From positions 3,410,001-3,474,000 of the forward strand of contig NZ_JACCBB010000001.1 of assembly GCF_013409345.1 (NCBI RefSeq): a DNA stretch of 64,000 nucleotides. The letters run 5' to 3'. A program made the position numbers and the translations under genes. The notes beneath the pieces were generated by a model. It searched no databases, was not told where the DNA came from, and saw only the letters and a list, made by a program, of their open reading frames with translations. This DNA comes from Kineococcus aurantiacus (GTDB lineage: Bacteria; Actinomycetota; Actinomycetes; Actinomycetales; Kineococcaceae). Positions 41,759 through 52,264 of this stretch are shown piece after piece; within the stretch, counting starts at the first letter, position 1; every line of letters starts with the position of its first letter.

Positions 41759-43359
41759 GGGACCTGCTGGGCGTCGCCCGCGAGGACTTCGGGTACGAGG
41801 AGCTGCGGCCGGGCCAGGAGGAGGCCATGCGGGCCGTCCTGGCCGGCCGCGACGTCCTGGCCGTCATGCCCACGGGCGCGGGCAAGTCGGCCGTCTACCA
41901 GGTGCCCGCGCTGCTGCTGGACGGCCCGGTCGTCGTGGTCTCCCCGCTCATCGCGCTCCAGCGCGACCAGGTCGACGCCCTCCTGGAGGACGTCGGCGGG
42001 GCGGTCATGCTGAACTCGGCGATGCCGGCCGCGGCGTGGCGGGAGGCGCGCGCGCAGCTGCGCTGCGGCTCGGCCCGGTTCGTCTTCCTCGCCCCCGAGC
42101 AGCTGGCCCGCGACGAGGTCGTCGACGAGCTCGCGGCGCTGTCCCCGCGGCTGCTCGTCGTCGACGAGGCGCACTGCGTCAGCTCCTGGGGCCACGACTT
42201 CCGGCCCCACTACCTGCGGCTGGGCGGGGCCCGGGCCCGGCTCGGGGACCCGCCCGTCGTCGCCCTCACCGCCACCGCCAGCCCGCAGGTGCGGGCCGAG
42301 GTGCTCGAACGGCTGCGGATGCGCGACCCGCTCGTCCTCGTGGAGGGTTTCGACCGGCCCGAGATCGACCTGCGGGTCGTGCACTGCACCGACGCCGGGA
42401 CCCAGCGGGCCGGGGTGCTGCGGGCCGTGGCCGAGGCGGGGGGACCGGTGCTCGTGTACGTCGCGACCCGGGCCGACGCCGAGGAGATCGCCGCGCAGGT
42501 CCCCGGCGCGGACTTCTACCACGCCGGGCGCAAGCGGACCGACCGCGACGACGTGCAGCGCCGGTTCGTCGACGGCCACCTCGACGTCGTCGTGGCGACC
42601 ACGGCGTTCGGCATGGGCATCGACAAACCCGACGTGCGGGCCGTCGTCCACGCCACCGTCCCCGACTCCCCGGACAGCTACTACCAGGAGATCGGGCGGG
42701 CGGCCCGCGACGGCCGGCCCGCGGTCGCCACGCTGTTCTACCGCCCCGAGGACCTGGGCCTGCGGACGTTCTTCTCCGCCGGCGTCGCCAAGGAGGAACC
42801 GCTGCGCCGGACGGCCGCGGCGGTCCGCGCCCACGACGGTCCCGTCCCGGTGACCGAGCTGCGCCGCGAACTGGGCCTCACCTCCTCCCGGCTGGCCGGT
42901 GCGGTGAACCTGCTCACCGGCGTGGGTGCGCTGGCCGAGGACCCCGAGGGCCGGCTCGTCGTCCCGCCCGGCGCGCCGGGGCCCGCCCCCGCGGCGGCCG
43001 CGGCCGTGGAGGTCTCCGAGCGGCAGCGCTCGGTGGAGCGGTCGCGGCTGGAGATGATGCGCTCGCTGTGCGAGACGACGGCGTGCCGCCGGCAGTTCCT
43101 CCTGGGGTACTTCGGGGAGGAGGTGCCGCGACCCTGCGGGAACTGCGACACCTGCCGGGCCGGGACCGCGCAGGCGCACACCGCCACCGTCGAGCCGTTC
43201 CCCGTCGGCTCGGCCGTCGAGCACGGCCAGTGGGGCGCGGGGCAGGTCATGCACTACGAGGACGACCGGGTGACGGTGCTGTTCGAGGACGTCGGCTACC
43301 GGACCCTGGCCCTGGAGCTCATGCACGACCGCGACCTCCTCCGTAGCCTCTCAGCGTGA
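41755..43359 (+). CDS. recQ: RecQ-family ATP-dependent DNA helicase
   Basis: A 534-residue helicase. [13 protein letters not shown] is motif 0, [12 protein letters not shown] is Walker A, VVDEAHC the DEAH box, [11 protein letters not shown] and [13 protein letters not shown] follow, and [14 protein letters not shown] and [12 protein letters not shown] are motifs V and VI. The RecQ zinc site is [13 protein letters not shown] with CGNCDTC. No HRDC domain follows, as in short RecQ proteins. The GTG overlaps the SDR stop by 4 nt. It would unwind DNA in repair and recombination. Confidence 0.93.
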   Translation: MRDLLGVAREDFGYEELRPGQEEAMRAVLAGRDVLAVMPTGAGKSAVYQVPALLLDGPVVVVSPLIALQRDQVDALLEDVGGAVMLNSAMPAAAWREARAQLRCGSARFVFLAPEQLARDEVVDELAALSPRLLVVDEAHCVSSWGHDFRPHYLRLGGARARLGDPPVVALTATASPQVRAEVLERLRMRDPLVLVEGFDRPEIDLRVVHCTDAGTQRAGVLRAVAEAGGPVLVYVATRADAEEIAAQVPGADFYHAGRKRTDRDDVQRRFVDGHLDVVVATTAFGMGIDKPDVRAVVHATVPDSPDSYYQEIGRAARDGRPAVATLFYRPEDLGLRTFFSAGVAKEEPLRRTAAAVRAHDGPVPVTELRRELGLTSSRLAGAVNLLTGVGALAEDPEGRLVVPPGAPGPAPAAAAAVEVSERQRSVERSRLEMMRSLCETTACRRQFLLGYFGEEVPRPCGNCDTCRAGTAQAHTATVEPFPVGSAVEHGQWGAGQVMHYEDDRVTVLFEDVGYRTLALELMHDRDLLRSLSA

Positions 43360-43381
43360 TCACGTTCGTGGGGGTGCTGCG

Positions 43382-44278
43382 GTGAGGGTCGCGCTGGTGG
43401 GCTGGTCCAGCGTGCTGCACGGGGAGGCCACGGCCGGGGACGTCCTGGCCGTGCAGGCCGTCGCCGAGCACCTGCGCCGCGGCGGCCACGACGTCGTGAG
43501 CACGTGGAGCCCGGCGATGTCGCTGGCCCACGCCACCGCCGCCGACGCGCGCTACGACGACGTCGACCCCGCCGCGTTCGACGTCGCCGTGTGGGTGTGC
43601 GGGCCGCTGGCGGGGGTCCCGGTCCAGGAGTTCCACGCGCGGTTCGCGACCGTCCGGCGGGTGGCGGTGGGGGTCTCGGTGCTCGACCCCGCCGACCCGG
43701 CCGTCACCGGTTTCGACGCCGTCGTGCCGCGCGACCGCGCGGGGGAGGCGCCGCAGCGCGACCTCGCGGCCCGGCCCGTCGCCGACGCCGTCGACGTCGT
43801 GGGGGTGTTCCTCACCCACGGGCAGGGCGAGTACGGCGCGCGCCGCCGCCACGAGGAGGTGACCGCCGTCCTGGGCGGGTGGCTGGGGGCGCTGGACGTG
43901 GCCCGGCTGGACCTGGAGACCCGCCTGGACCCGCGCGACTGGCGGCTGCCGGCGCGGCCCGGGCAGGTGCTCGCGGTCGTCTCCCGGCTCGACGTGGTCG
44001 TCACCACGCGCCTGCACGGCCTCGTGCTGGCCCTGCGCTGCGGCGTCCCCGCCCTCGCCGTCGACCCCGTCTCCGGCGGCGGCAAGGTCGCTGCGCAGGC
44101 CGCGGCGTGGGGGTGGCCGTGCGTGCTGCCCGCCGACGGCCTCGACGCGCAGTCCCTCGACGAGCAGTTCGCCTGGTGCCGCTCCGGCAGCGGGCGCGCC
44201 GCCGCCCGGGCCGCGCAGCGGGCCGCCGGGTCCGCGGGCCGGGAGCAGCTGGCCGCGCTGGACGGCCTGCTCACCTGA
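43382..44278 (+). CDS. Polysaccharide pyruvyl transferase family protein
   Basis: A 298-residue protein of GT-B-like fold. MRVALVGWSSVLHGEATAGDVL starts the N-terminal domain; VVTTRLHGLVLALRCGVPALAVDP and GGGKV are the conserved C-terminal motifs of the CsaB/WcaK family, which add ketal pyruvate to sugar residues of surface polymers. The acceptor is unknown. GTG lies 22 nt after recQ, preceded by GGGGGTGC. The convergent gap downstream holds a cluster of 16-bp-period repeats. Confidence 0.8.
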   Translation: MRVALVGWSSVLHGEATAGDVLAVQAVAEHLRRGGHDVVSTWSPAMSLAHATAADARYDDVDPAAFDVAVWVCGPLAGVPVQEFHARFATVRRVAVGVSVLDPADPAVTGFDAVVPRDRAGEAPQRDLAARPVADAVDVVGVFLTHGQGEYGARRRHEEVTAVLGGWLGALDVARLDLETRLDPRDWRLPARPGQVLAVVSRLDVVVTTRLHGLVLALRCGVPALAVDPVSGGGKVAAQAAAWGWPCVLPADGLDAQSLDEQFAWCRSGSGRAAARAAQRAAGSAGREQLAALDGLLT

Positions 44279-44300
44279 CCCCGGCCGGCCCACCCCCGCG

Positions 44301-44426
44301 GTGATCGAGCGCTCCTGTCCACAAGTGCTTGATCACCGAAGTGCTTGATCACGGAAGTGCTGAGCGTCGAGGTCCTGAGCACCGCTCCGCCCCTCCCGTG
44401 ATCGAGCACTCCGGTGATCAAGCACT
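44301..44426. repeat. 16-bp-period repeat cluster A (AGTGCTTGATCAC family)
   Basis: In the convergent gap between the pyruvyl-transferase and ECF genes there are two direct copies of NNNAGTGCTTGATCAC (44321-44352) and, 46 nt on, two inverted copies (GTGATCGAGCACT at 44398, GTGATCAAGCACT at 44414). A single GTGATCGAGCGCT lies at 44301. The direct and inverted sets could pair to form long RNA hairpins in either direction. Confidence 0.85.
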
Positions 44427-44433
44427 CTCGTGG

Positions 44434-45597
44434 TCACGTGCCCGGGCGGGGTGGGGCGGGGGCGCGGCTGTTCAGGCGTGCCGCCTGCTTGACGAGGTGG
44501 TCCCGCTCGGCCGCGCTCGTCGCCCGGTGGGCGGCCTCGGCGTACAGCTGCGCGGCCGCGGCGGTCCGGCCCGCCCTCTCGTGCAGGTGCGCCGACACCG
44601 CCGCGTACCGCGGCAGGCCCGGGTCCACCCCCGTGAGGGCCGCGAGCCCGGCCTGCCCACCGTCGGCCTCGCCCACGGCGACGGCCCGGTTCAGGCGCAC
44701 CACCGGGCTGCCCGTCAGGCGCAGCAGCTCGTCGTACCACTCCACGACCTGCACCCAGTCGGTCTCGGCCGCCGTCGGGGCGTCGGCGTGCAGGGCGGCG
44801 ACGGCGGCCTGCGCCTGGAACTCGCCCAGCCGGTCCCGCGCCAGCGCGCCCTGCAGGACCGCCACCCCCTCGGTGATCAGGGCGGTGTCCCACCGCGAGC
44901 GGTCCTGCTCGGCCAGCGGCACCAGGGCGCCCGAGCCGTCGGTGCGGGCGGCCCGCCGGGCGTGGTGCAGCAGCATCAGCGCGAGCAGTCCCGCGACCTC
45001 CGGGTGGTCGACGGCGGCCGCGAGCTGCCGGGTCAGGCGGATGGCCTCGGCGGCCAGGTCCACGTCCCCGGAGTACCCCTCGTTGAACACCAGGTACAGG
45101 ACCCGCAGCACCGTCCCGACGTCGCCGGGTTCGGTGAGCCGCACGCCCGCGAGGGCCCGCTTGGCGCGGCTGATGCGTTGCGCCACGGTGGCTTCGGGGA
45201 CGAGGTACGCCTGGGCGATCTGACGCGTCGTGAGGCCGCCCACGGCGCGCAGCGTCAGCGCGACGGCCGCGGACGGCGACAGCGAGGGGTGCGCGCACAG
45301 GAAGTGCAGCCGCAGGCTGTCGTCGCCGGGCGCGACGGGCCCCGGCTCCGGTTCGGCGTCGACGAGCCCCTCCCGCCGCCGGCGGGCGGTCTCGGCGCGG
45401 GTGGCGTCCAGGTACCGCCGCCAGGCGACCGTGACGAGCCAGCCCCGCGGGTCCCGGGGGACCTGCCGGTCCCAGGTCCGCAGCGCCTCCACGAGGGCGT
45501 CCTGCACGGCGTCCTCGGCCGCCGCGAAGTCGGCTCCGCGGCGGACGAGGACGGCCAGCACGCCCGGCACGAGGCACCGGACGAGGTCGTCGTCCAT
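44434..45597 (-). CDS. ECF42-type sigma factor with C-terminal TPR-like extension
   Basis: A 387-residue ECF sigma factor. Region 2 includes AAAEDAVQDALVEALRTW and DPRGWLVTVAWRRYLDATRA; region 4 includes LRAVGGLTTRQIAQAYLVPEATVAQRISRAKRAL. About 200 further residues follow (RVLYLVFNEGYSGD, LAALHADAPTAAETDWVQVVEWYDELLRLTGSPVVRLNRA), the extension typical of ECF42. In this group the extension is needed for activity and no anti-sigma is known. The ATG overlaps the stop of a DGPF-domain gene (TGATG), the usual ECF42 partner. Confidence 0.92.
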   Translation of the reverse strand: MDDDLVRCLVPGVLAVLVRRGADFAAAEDAVQDALVEALRTWDRQVPRDPRGWLVTVAWRRYLDATRAETARRRREGLVDAEPEPGPVAPGDDSLRLHFLCAHPSLSPSAAVALTLRAVGGLTTRQIAQAYLVPEATVAQRISRAKRALAGVRLTEPGDVGTVLRVLYLVFNEGYSGDVDLAAEAIRLTRQLAAAVDHPEVAGLLALMLLHHARRAARTDGSGALVPLAEQDRSRWDTALITEGVAVLQGALARDRLGEFQAQAAVAALHADAPTAAETDWVQVVEWYDELLRLTGSPVVRLNRAVAVGEADGGQAGLAALTGVDPGLPRYAAVSAHLHERAGRTAAAAQLYAEAAHRATSAAERDHLVKQAARLNSRAPAPPRPGT

Positions 45598-46004
45598 CAC
45601 TCGGTGACGGTGGGGGGTTCCGTGAGGAAGGGCCGCAGCTCCAGCCACTCGTGGATCGGGCGCCCCCCGGCGCCCGGGGCCGCGGACAGCTCGCCCGCGA
45701 GCTCGACGGCCCGCTCGTAGCTGTCGACGTCGATCACCATCCAGCCCGCGACGAGGTCCTTCGTCTCGGCGAACGGGCCGTCGGTGACGGGCGGGCGGCC
45801 CTCGCCGTCGTAGCGCACGAACGTGCCCTCGGGGGCCAGGGCCTGCCCGTCGACGAACTCCCCGGTGCCCTCCAGCTTCGTCGCGAAGTCGCGCATGTAC
45901 GCCAGGTGGGCCGTCACCTCCTCGGGCGTCCACCGGTCCATCGGGACGTCGTTCACGGGCGCCGGGGCGCCGCGGTAGTGCTTCAGGAGCAGGTACTTGG
46001 CCAT
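45597..46004 (-). CDS. YCII-related DGPF domain protein
   Basis: A 135-residue protein with MAKYLLLKHYRG, MRDFATKLEGTGEFVDGQALAP and VTDGPFAETKDLVAGWMVID, the DGPF motif that defines the family. DGPF genes accompany ECF42 sigma factors and are often the sigma factor's own target. The biochemical role is unknown; a ferredoxin-like dimeric fold is expected. GGAGGAGACG lies just before the ATG at 46004. It leads a two-gene operon with the sigma factor. Confidence 0.9.
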   Translation of the reverse strand: MAKYLLLKHYRGAPAPVNDVPMDRWTPEEVTAHLAYMRDFATKLEGTGEFVDGQALAPEGTFVRYDGEGRPPVTDGPFAETKDLVAGWMVIDVDSYERAVELAGELSAAPGAGGRPIHEWLELRPFLTEPPTVTE

Positions 46005-46094
46005 CGTCGTCTCCTCCGCTCGCGCGAGCGCCGGTCGCTCTCGCACCCCGGGGACGGAGCCGGCCGGCCGTTCTCGACATCCTGGAGCAGGGTC

Positions 46095-46110
46095 GCGCCC
46101 CGCGGGGCGC
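46095..46110. terminator. 16-bp GC palindrome downstream of the GGDEF-EAL gene
   Basis: GCGCCCCGCGGGGCGC is self-complementary, 10 nt past the stop of the GGDEF-EAL gene (minus strand). It fits a terminator-like hairpin without a T-tract. Confidence 0.5.
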
Positions 46111-46119
46111 CGCGGGGCC

Positions 46120-48255
46120 TCAGAGGCGGGCGGGGGCGCCCGTGCGGGCCCGCAGCCAGTCGAGGAACTCCCCGGCCGGGACGGGCCGGCTGTGCAGGTA
46201 CCCCTGCGACTCGTCGCAGCCCATCCGGCGCAACAGGCCCAGCGTCGCGGGGTCCTCCACGCCCTCGGCGACGACCCGCAGACCGAGGTGGTGGGCCAGT
46301 TCCACGGTGCCGGCCACGATGGCGGCGATGCGCTCGTCGGCCAGGGCCCGGGAGGTGAACGTGCGGTCCACCTTCAGCTCCGTGGCGGGCAGGTTCGCCA
46401 GGTAGGCCAGCGAGGAGTACCCCGTCCCGAAGTCGTCGATGCTCAGCGCGAAACCCCGGGCGGTGATCTCCCGGCACGTGGCCAGGGCGCGGTCGGGGTC
46501 GTTCATGAGCGAGGTCTCGGTGACCTCGACCACGAGGTGGCGGGGGTCGACGCCGCCGCGGACCAGTTCGTCGAGCAGCGGCAGCAGCTCCGGGTCGGAC
46601 AGGTACGTGCTGGAGGTGTTGATCGACAGCCGCAGCTCGTGGCCCTCCGCGCGCCAGCCGGCGAGGTCGCCGACCGCGCGGCGGGCCACGACCCCCGTCA
46701 GGGCCGGCAGCAGGCCGCGCTCCTCCGCGACGTCCAGGAAGGCCGCCGGGGACAGCAGCCCGCGCCGGGGGTGCCGCCAGCGCACGAGCGCCTCCACCCC
46801 CACGACCTCGTCGCCGGCGCCGACCTGCGGCTGGTAGTGGACCTCGAACTGGTCCGTCGTCCCGGCCGGGGCGGCGGGGTCCAGGGCCGCCTGCAGCTCG
46901 TCGGACAGCGCCACCCGCTCCCGCCAGGCGCGGTCGGCCTCGTCGTCGTGCACGGCGACGCGGGAACCGCCGCCCTTCGCCGCGTACATGGCGGTGTCGG
47001 CGCGGCGCAGCAGCTCGGTCCCGGACAGGCCGTCGTGGCCGGTGGACGTCGCGACCCCCACGCTGGCGCTGACGTCGATGGCGGCGACGGCCCCCAGCAG
47101 GGTCCGGGCCGAGTCGACGGCCCCGTCGGCCTGCACCCCCGGCAGGATGGCCGCGAACTCGTCCCCGCCCAGGCGCGCCAGCAGCGCGGTGCCGGGCAGC
47201 GCCTGCTCCAGCCGGACGGCGGTCGCGGCCAGCAGCTCGTCGCCGACGGCGTGGCCGTGCTGGTCGTTGACCTCCTTGAAGCGGTCCAGGTCCAGCAGCA
47301 GGACGGAGAACGGGCCGCGCCGGACGGTCTGCGCGGACAGGCGCCGCAGGAACTCGCGGCGGTTCGCCAGCCCCGTCAGGTCGTCGGTGCTGGCCTGCCG
47401 GCGCGCCCGGTCGTGGTCGGCGAGGTCGCGCACGAGCCGGACCAGGCGCACCGACGAGCCGGCGACGGCGGCCGTGCCGTACCCCAGCGCCCAGTGCCGG
47501 GTCTCCACGTGCAGACCGGCGCCGACGACCGCGGCCAGCCCCAGCACCAGGCCCACCGAGCTGGTCGCCGGGACCGGGAACGTCGAGGGGTGCCGGCGCG
47601 GGGTGGCGACGGGGCGCAGCAGCGACAGCCAGCCGAACCCCACCGCCAGCAGGGTCCAGGCGCACCACGCCGCCACGACGATCCCCGTGACGGGGCCGGC
47701 CAGGACGAAGAGCACCTGGGTGACGAGGACGCCCAGCACGCACCCGGCGATGCCCCGGGCCCGGCCGGCGATGGCCCGCGGCATCGCCCAGGCCCCCACG
47801 ACGAGCGCCGACAGCAGCACCGCGATGGAGCTGACGTGCAGCCAGCGCAGCTGCGTGGCCAGCCCGGCGACCCCGGGCGGGACGTCGGCGACGACGTTGA
47901 CGACACCGGCCACGCCGAGGATGCAGCTGACCCCCACGAGCCAGTCGACGCGGCCGGCGGGACGGGTCTTCTCCCGCAGCCGGAACCAGGTCGCGACGCC
48001 GTGGTAGAGGAAGAAGCTGGAGGCGGTGCTGGCCAGCCGCAGCGGCACCGTCAGGACCAGGCCGGCCGTCCCGACGGGCGTCCCGGTGAGCACCACGACG
48101 GTCTCGACGACGCTGGCGGCGGTGAGCAGCACGAAGGCCGTCAGGTAGGCCCGCCACGCGGGGCGGGCGACGGTCTCGCGCCGCATCCGGCGTGCCATCA
48201 GCACCGTCGCCGCGGCGACCGCGAGGGTGCGCACGACCACGAGCGCCATCAGCAC
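46120..48255 (-). CDS. GGDEF-EAL c-di-GMP signalling protein with membrane sensor
   Basis: A 711-residue protein. About seven to eight hydrophobic helices fill residues 1-285. The GGDEF domain (DDLTGLANRREFL, DLDRFKEVNDQHGH, ARLGGDEF) is intact but has no RxxD five residues before it. The EAL domain has VEALVRWRHP, VEVTETSL, DDFGTGYSSLAYL, KVDRTF and VVAEGVED, all expected metal and catalytic residues. Both synthesis and hydrolysis are possible. GTG at 48255 follows GGAG; an upstream extension to 48471 is Cys-rich because it reads through a CAG-type repeat, and is rejected. Confidence 0.92.
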   Translation of the reverse strand: MLMALVVVRTLAVAAATVLMARRMRRETVARPAWRAYLTAFVLLTAASVVETVVVLTGTPVGTAGLVLTVPLRLASTASSFFLYHGVATWFRLREKTRPAGRVDWLVGVSCILGVAGVVNVVADVPPGVAGLATQLRWLHVSSIAVLLSALVVGAWAMPRAIAGRARGIAGCVLGVLVTQVLFVLAGPVTGIVVAAWCAWTLLAVGFGWLSLLRPVATPRRHPSTFPVPATSSVGLVLGLAAVVGAGLHVETRHWALGYGTAAVAGSSVRLVRLVRDLADHDRARRQASTDDLTGLANRREFLRRLSAQTVRRGPFSVLLLDLDRFKEVNDQHGHAVGDELLAATAVRLEQALPGTALLARLGGDEFAAILPGVQADGAVDSARTLLGAVAAIDVSASVGVATSTGHDGLSGTELLRRADTAMYAAKGGGSRVAVHDDEADRAWRERVALSDELQAALDPAAPAGTTDQFEVHYQPQVGAGDEVVGVEALVRWRHPRRGLLSPAAFLDVAEERGLLPALTGVVARRAVGDLAGWRAEGHELRLSINTSSTYLSDPELLPLLDELVRGGVDPRHLVVEVTETSLMNDPDRALATCREITARGFALSIDDFGTGYSSLAYLANLPATELKVDRTFTSRALADERIAAIVAGTVELAHHLGLRVVAEGVEDPATLGLLRRMGCDESQGYLHSRPVPAGEFLDWLRARTGAPARL

Positions 48256-48379
48256 GGTGCGCTCCTTCCTGCGACGGGTCCGGCGGGCCCTGTGTGGGTC
48301 GGCACGGCGCGCGGGCACCGGGATCGCCCGAACGGGGGTTCGACGGGCGGGAAGGCCCCGCGTCCAGCACAGTGCCGGG

Positions 48380-48739
48380 GTGGAGCAGCACGCGACGGAC
48401 GCACAGCACGACGAGCAGCAGGAGCAGCAGGAGCAGCAGCACGAGCAGCACGGCGGGGCCTGGGGCGGCACCGGCTACGTGCGCAGGGAACCGGACCCCG
48501 AGGTGGTGGCCTGGTGGTGGCGGCTGCCCGAGCCCACCCGCGCCGAGCTGGCCGGGCTGCGGCCGGGGCAGGTGCTGCCGCCGGCGGCGGCGCGGGCCCT
48601 GCACGACGTCGGGGTGGCCACGCCGGAGGTGGTCGTCGTGGAGGACGGCCGCCGGGTGCGGCGCGCGGTCGCCTCGCGCGACGTCATCTCCACCGTCCTC
48701 ATGGTGCGGCTGACGCACTCGGAGCGCCGGCTCGTGTGA
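48380..48739 (+). CDS. Hypothetical protein with Gln/Glu/His-rich N-terminus (119 aa)
   Basis: Residues 1-35 are almost only Gln, Glu, His and Asp (HDEQQEQQEQQHEQHGG); the rest is a small ordered domain with DPEVVAWWWRLPEPTRAEL, LRPGQVLPPAAARALHDVGV and ASRDVISTVLMVRLTHSERR. The repeat DNA is GAGCAGCAG-type and of variable length potential. The GTG at 48380 has GGGG just upstream, so the start is not certain. The stop overlaps the next ATG (TGATG). I do not recognise the family; the His-rich start could bind metal. Confidence 0.65.
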   Translation: MEQHATDAQHDEQQEQQEQQHEQHGGAWGGTGYVRREPDPEVVAWWWRLPEPTRAELAGLRPGQVLPPAAARALHDVGVATPEVVVVEDGRRVRRAVASRDVISTVLMVRLTHSERRLV

Positions 48740-49575
48740 TGGCCGGTCCGCTGGTCGTCACGGGCGCCGCGGGCCGGCTGGGCCGGCGCGTGGTCGCCCG
48801 CGCCGTGCGCGCCGGCTGGGAGGTGCGGGAGGTCGACGTCACCGGCGTCGCCGGCGGCGCGGTCGACGTCACCTCGCCGGGGGCCCTGGCCGGGGTCCTG
48901 GACGGCGCCGCCGCCCTCGTGCACCTGGCCGCCCGCCCCAGCCCCGTGGGCGTCGACGCCCACGAGGTCCTGTCGGTGAACCTCGGGGGGACCCTGGCGG
49001 CGCTGCTGGCCGCCGAGGCGACCGGGACGACGCGCGTCGTCCTGGCCTCCAGCGTCAACGCGACGGGCGCGGCCTACAGCCGCGCGCCCCGCTACGACGC
49101 CTTCCCCGTCACCGAGGCGCACGCCAGCTACGCGGAGGACCCGTACGCCCTCTCGAAGTTCCTCGGCGAGCAGGCCGCCGACGCCTTCGCCCGCCGCCGC
49201 CCCGCCGCCGTCCTGACCAGCCTGCGGTTCCACGCGCTGCGCGAGGGGTTCGCGTTCGGCGACCGCGACGAGGACGGCCCGAAGGACCTGTGGGGGTGGG
49301 TGTCGTTCGAGGCGGCCGCCGCCGCGTGCCTGCGGGCCGTGGGCCGGGCCGGGGCCGGGCACGTCGTCGCCAACGTCGTCGCGGTGCGCACCACCAGCCG
49401 CACCCCGACGGCGGAGCTGTCGGCCCGGTTCCACCCGGGGGTGCCGTGGACGGCCGAGCCGCGGGGTCACCGCTCCTTCTACGCCACCGACGTGGCCCGC
49501 GACGTCCTGGGCTGGGACGCCGCCGACGACGACCCCGCGGTCACCGACGCCGAGCGCCCCTGGAGCGCCCCCTAA
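48739..49575 (+). CDS. NAD-dependent epimerase/dehydratase family protein
   Basis: A 278-residue extended SDR. VTGAAGRLGRRVV binds the cofactor, LVHLAARPSP and VVLASSVNATGA follow, and the catalytic Tyr-xxx-Lys is in DPYALSKFLGE. It resembles the group containing uronate dehydrogenases; the substrate is not established. It overlaps the small hypothetical gene by 1 nt. The stop is TAA, rare here, and lies inside an 11-bp tandem repeat (see the separate entry). Confidence 0.82.
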   Translation: MAGPLVVTGAAGRLGRRVVARAVRAGWEVREVDVTGVAGGAVDVTSPGALAGVLDGAAALVHLAARPSPVGVDAHEVLSVNLGGTLAALLAAEATGTTRVVLASSVNATGAAYSRAPRYDAFPVTEAHASYAEDPYALSKFLGEQAADAFARRRPAAVLTSLRFHALREGFAFGDRDEDGPKDLWGWVSFEAAAAACLRAVGRAGAGHVVANVVAVRTTSRTPTAELSARFHPGVPWTAEPRGHRSFYATDVARDVLGWDAADDDPAVTDAERPWSAP

Positions 49576-49595
49576 GCGCCCCTGGAGCGCCCCTG
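49552..49595. repeat. 11-bp tandem repeat, four copies, across the stop codon
   Basis: GAGCGCCCCTG-type units start at 49552, 49563, 49574 and 49585. The TAA stop of the epimerase gene (49573-49575) is created by a variant in the third unit. Period and copy number equal the repeat at 182-225, but the sequence differs. Confidence 0.85.
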
Positions 49596-49673
49596 GGGGT
49601 GCCCGCCCGGGGGCGGCGGGCGTACCGTGGGAACGCGCTCGACGGTGAGCGCCGCCACGCGGAGGTGGGACGG

Positions 49674-50528
49674 ATGGGCACGGTCGTCGTCGGTCTGAAC
49701 ACCCTGGAGAACTGCCGCGCCGCCGTGGAGTGGGCCGCGGACGCCGCGGACCGCGCGGGCGCGGACCTGGACATCGTGTGCGGGGTGCAGCCGCCGCCCG
49801 TCGTGGACACCTGGTCGGTCGGCTACGGCCGCGAGGTCCTGGACCAGCTCGACGCCGCGGCCCGCGAGGAGCTGGCCCGGGCCCGGGACCTGGTGCGCGA
49901 CCGGGTCCGCGGCGAGGTGGGGGTCCGCCTCGTGCACGACCACCCGCGCCCGGCGCTGCTGGCCGCCGCGCGCGGCGCCGACCTCCTGGTCACCGGTGCC
50001 CGCCCGCACCACCGCCTGCGCAGCGGCGTCCTGGGCGGTCTCCAACTGGGCTCGACGAGCCTGTACGCCGCCGGCCACGCCCCGTGCCCCGTCGTCGTGG
50101 TGCGCGGCGCGCCGGCCGAGGGGGCCCGGGACCTCGTCGTCGGCTTCGACGGGTCCCCGGCCGCGGTCGCGGCGGCGCGGTGGGCGGCCGGGCACGCGGC
50201 CGCGACGGGCGGGCGGGTGCGGGTCCTGCTCGTGCAGGACCCGCACCGGGACGGGCACCGCGCCGGGTCGCTCACCGCGCCGGTGCTGGAGGGTTTCCTC
50301 GACGCGCTGCGGGTGCGGGTGCCGGGGGCGCGGGTCAGCGCGTCGGTCGTCCGGCACCACCACCCCGAGGACGTCCTGCTGGAGGCGTCGGGGACGTGCG
50401 CGCTGCTGGTGGTGGGGGCCCGCGGCCACTCGGCCCTGGCCTCGGCCCTGGGCGGTTGCACGAGCCACGCGGTGCTGCACCAGGCGGCGACCCCGGTGGC
50501 GGTGGTGCCCCGCCCGGCGCCCGTGTGA
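49674..50528 (+). CDS. Universal stress protein with two UspA domains
   Basis: A 284-residue protein. Domain one (MGTVVVGLNTLENCRAAVEWA) and domain two (RDLVVGFDGSPAAVAAARWA) each start with a Usp strand; domain two ends with VVGARGHSALASALGG and VLHQAATPVAVV, matching the ATP-binding Usp type, while domain one ends ARGADLLVTGARPHHRL. GGAGGTGGGACGG precedes the ATG. It lies 15 nt before a DevS-like kinase gene, a pairing also seen in dormancy regulons. Confidence 0.9.
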   Translation: MGTVVVGLNTLENCRAAVEWAADAADRAGADLDIVCGVQPPPVVDTWSVGYGREVLDQLDAAAREELARARDLVRDRVRGEVGVRLVHDHPRPALLAAARGADLLVTGARPHHRLRSGVLGGLQLGSTSLYAAGHAPCPVVVVRGAPAEGARDLVVGFDGSPAAVAAARWAAGHAAATGGRVRVLLVQDPHRDGHRAGSLTAPVLEGFLDALRVRVPGARVSASVVRHHHPEDVLLEASGTCALLVVGARGHSALASALGGCTSHAVLHQAATPVAVVPRPAPV

Positions 50529-52235
<1,707 letters not shown>

Positions 52236-52264
52236 ACCCCGCCGGGGGTCGCGGGGGCGCCGGC

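Noticed and set aside
44301-44426. Possible CRISPR array
   Set aside because: Repeats are only 13-16 bp, nearly contiguous, mixed in orientation and have no unique 30-nt spacers. No cas genes are near.
46120-48471. N-terminal extension of the GGDEF-EAL protein to a Cys-rich start (CCSCCCSCC)
   Set aside because: The Cys runs are the antisense of the GAGCAGCAG repeat in the gene at 48380. An SD and the first membrane helix support the start at 48255.
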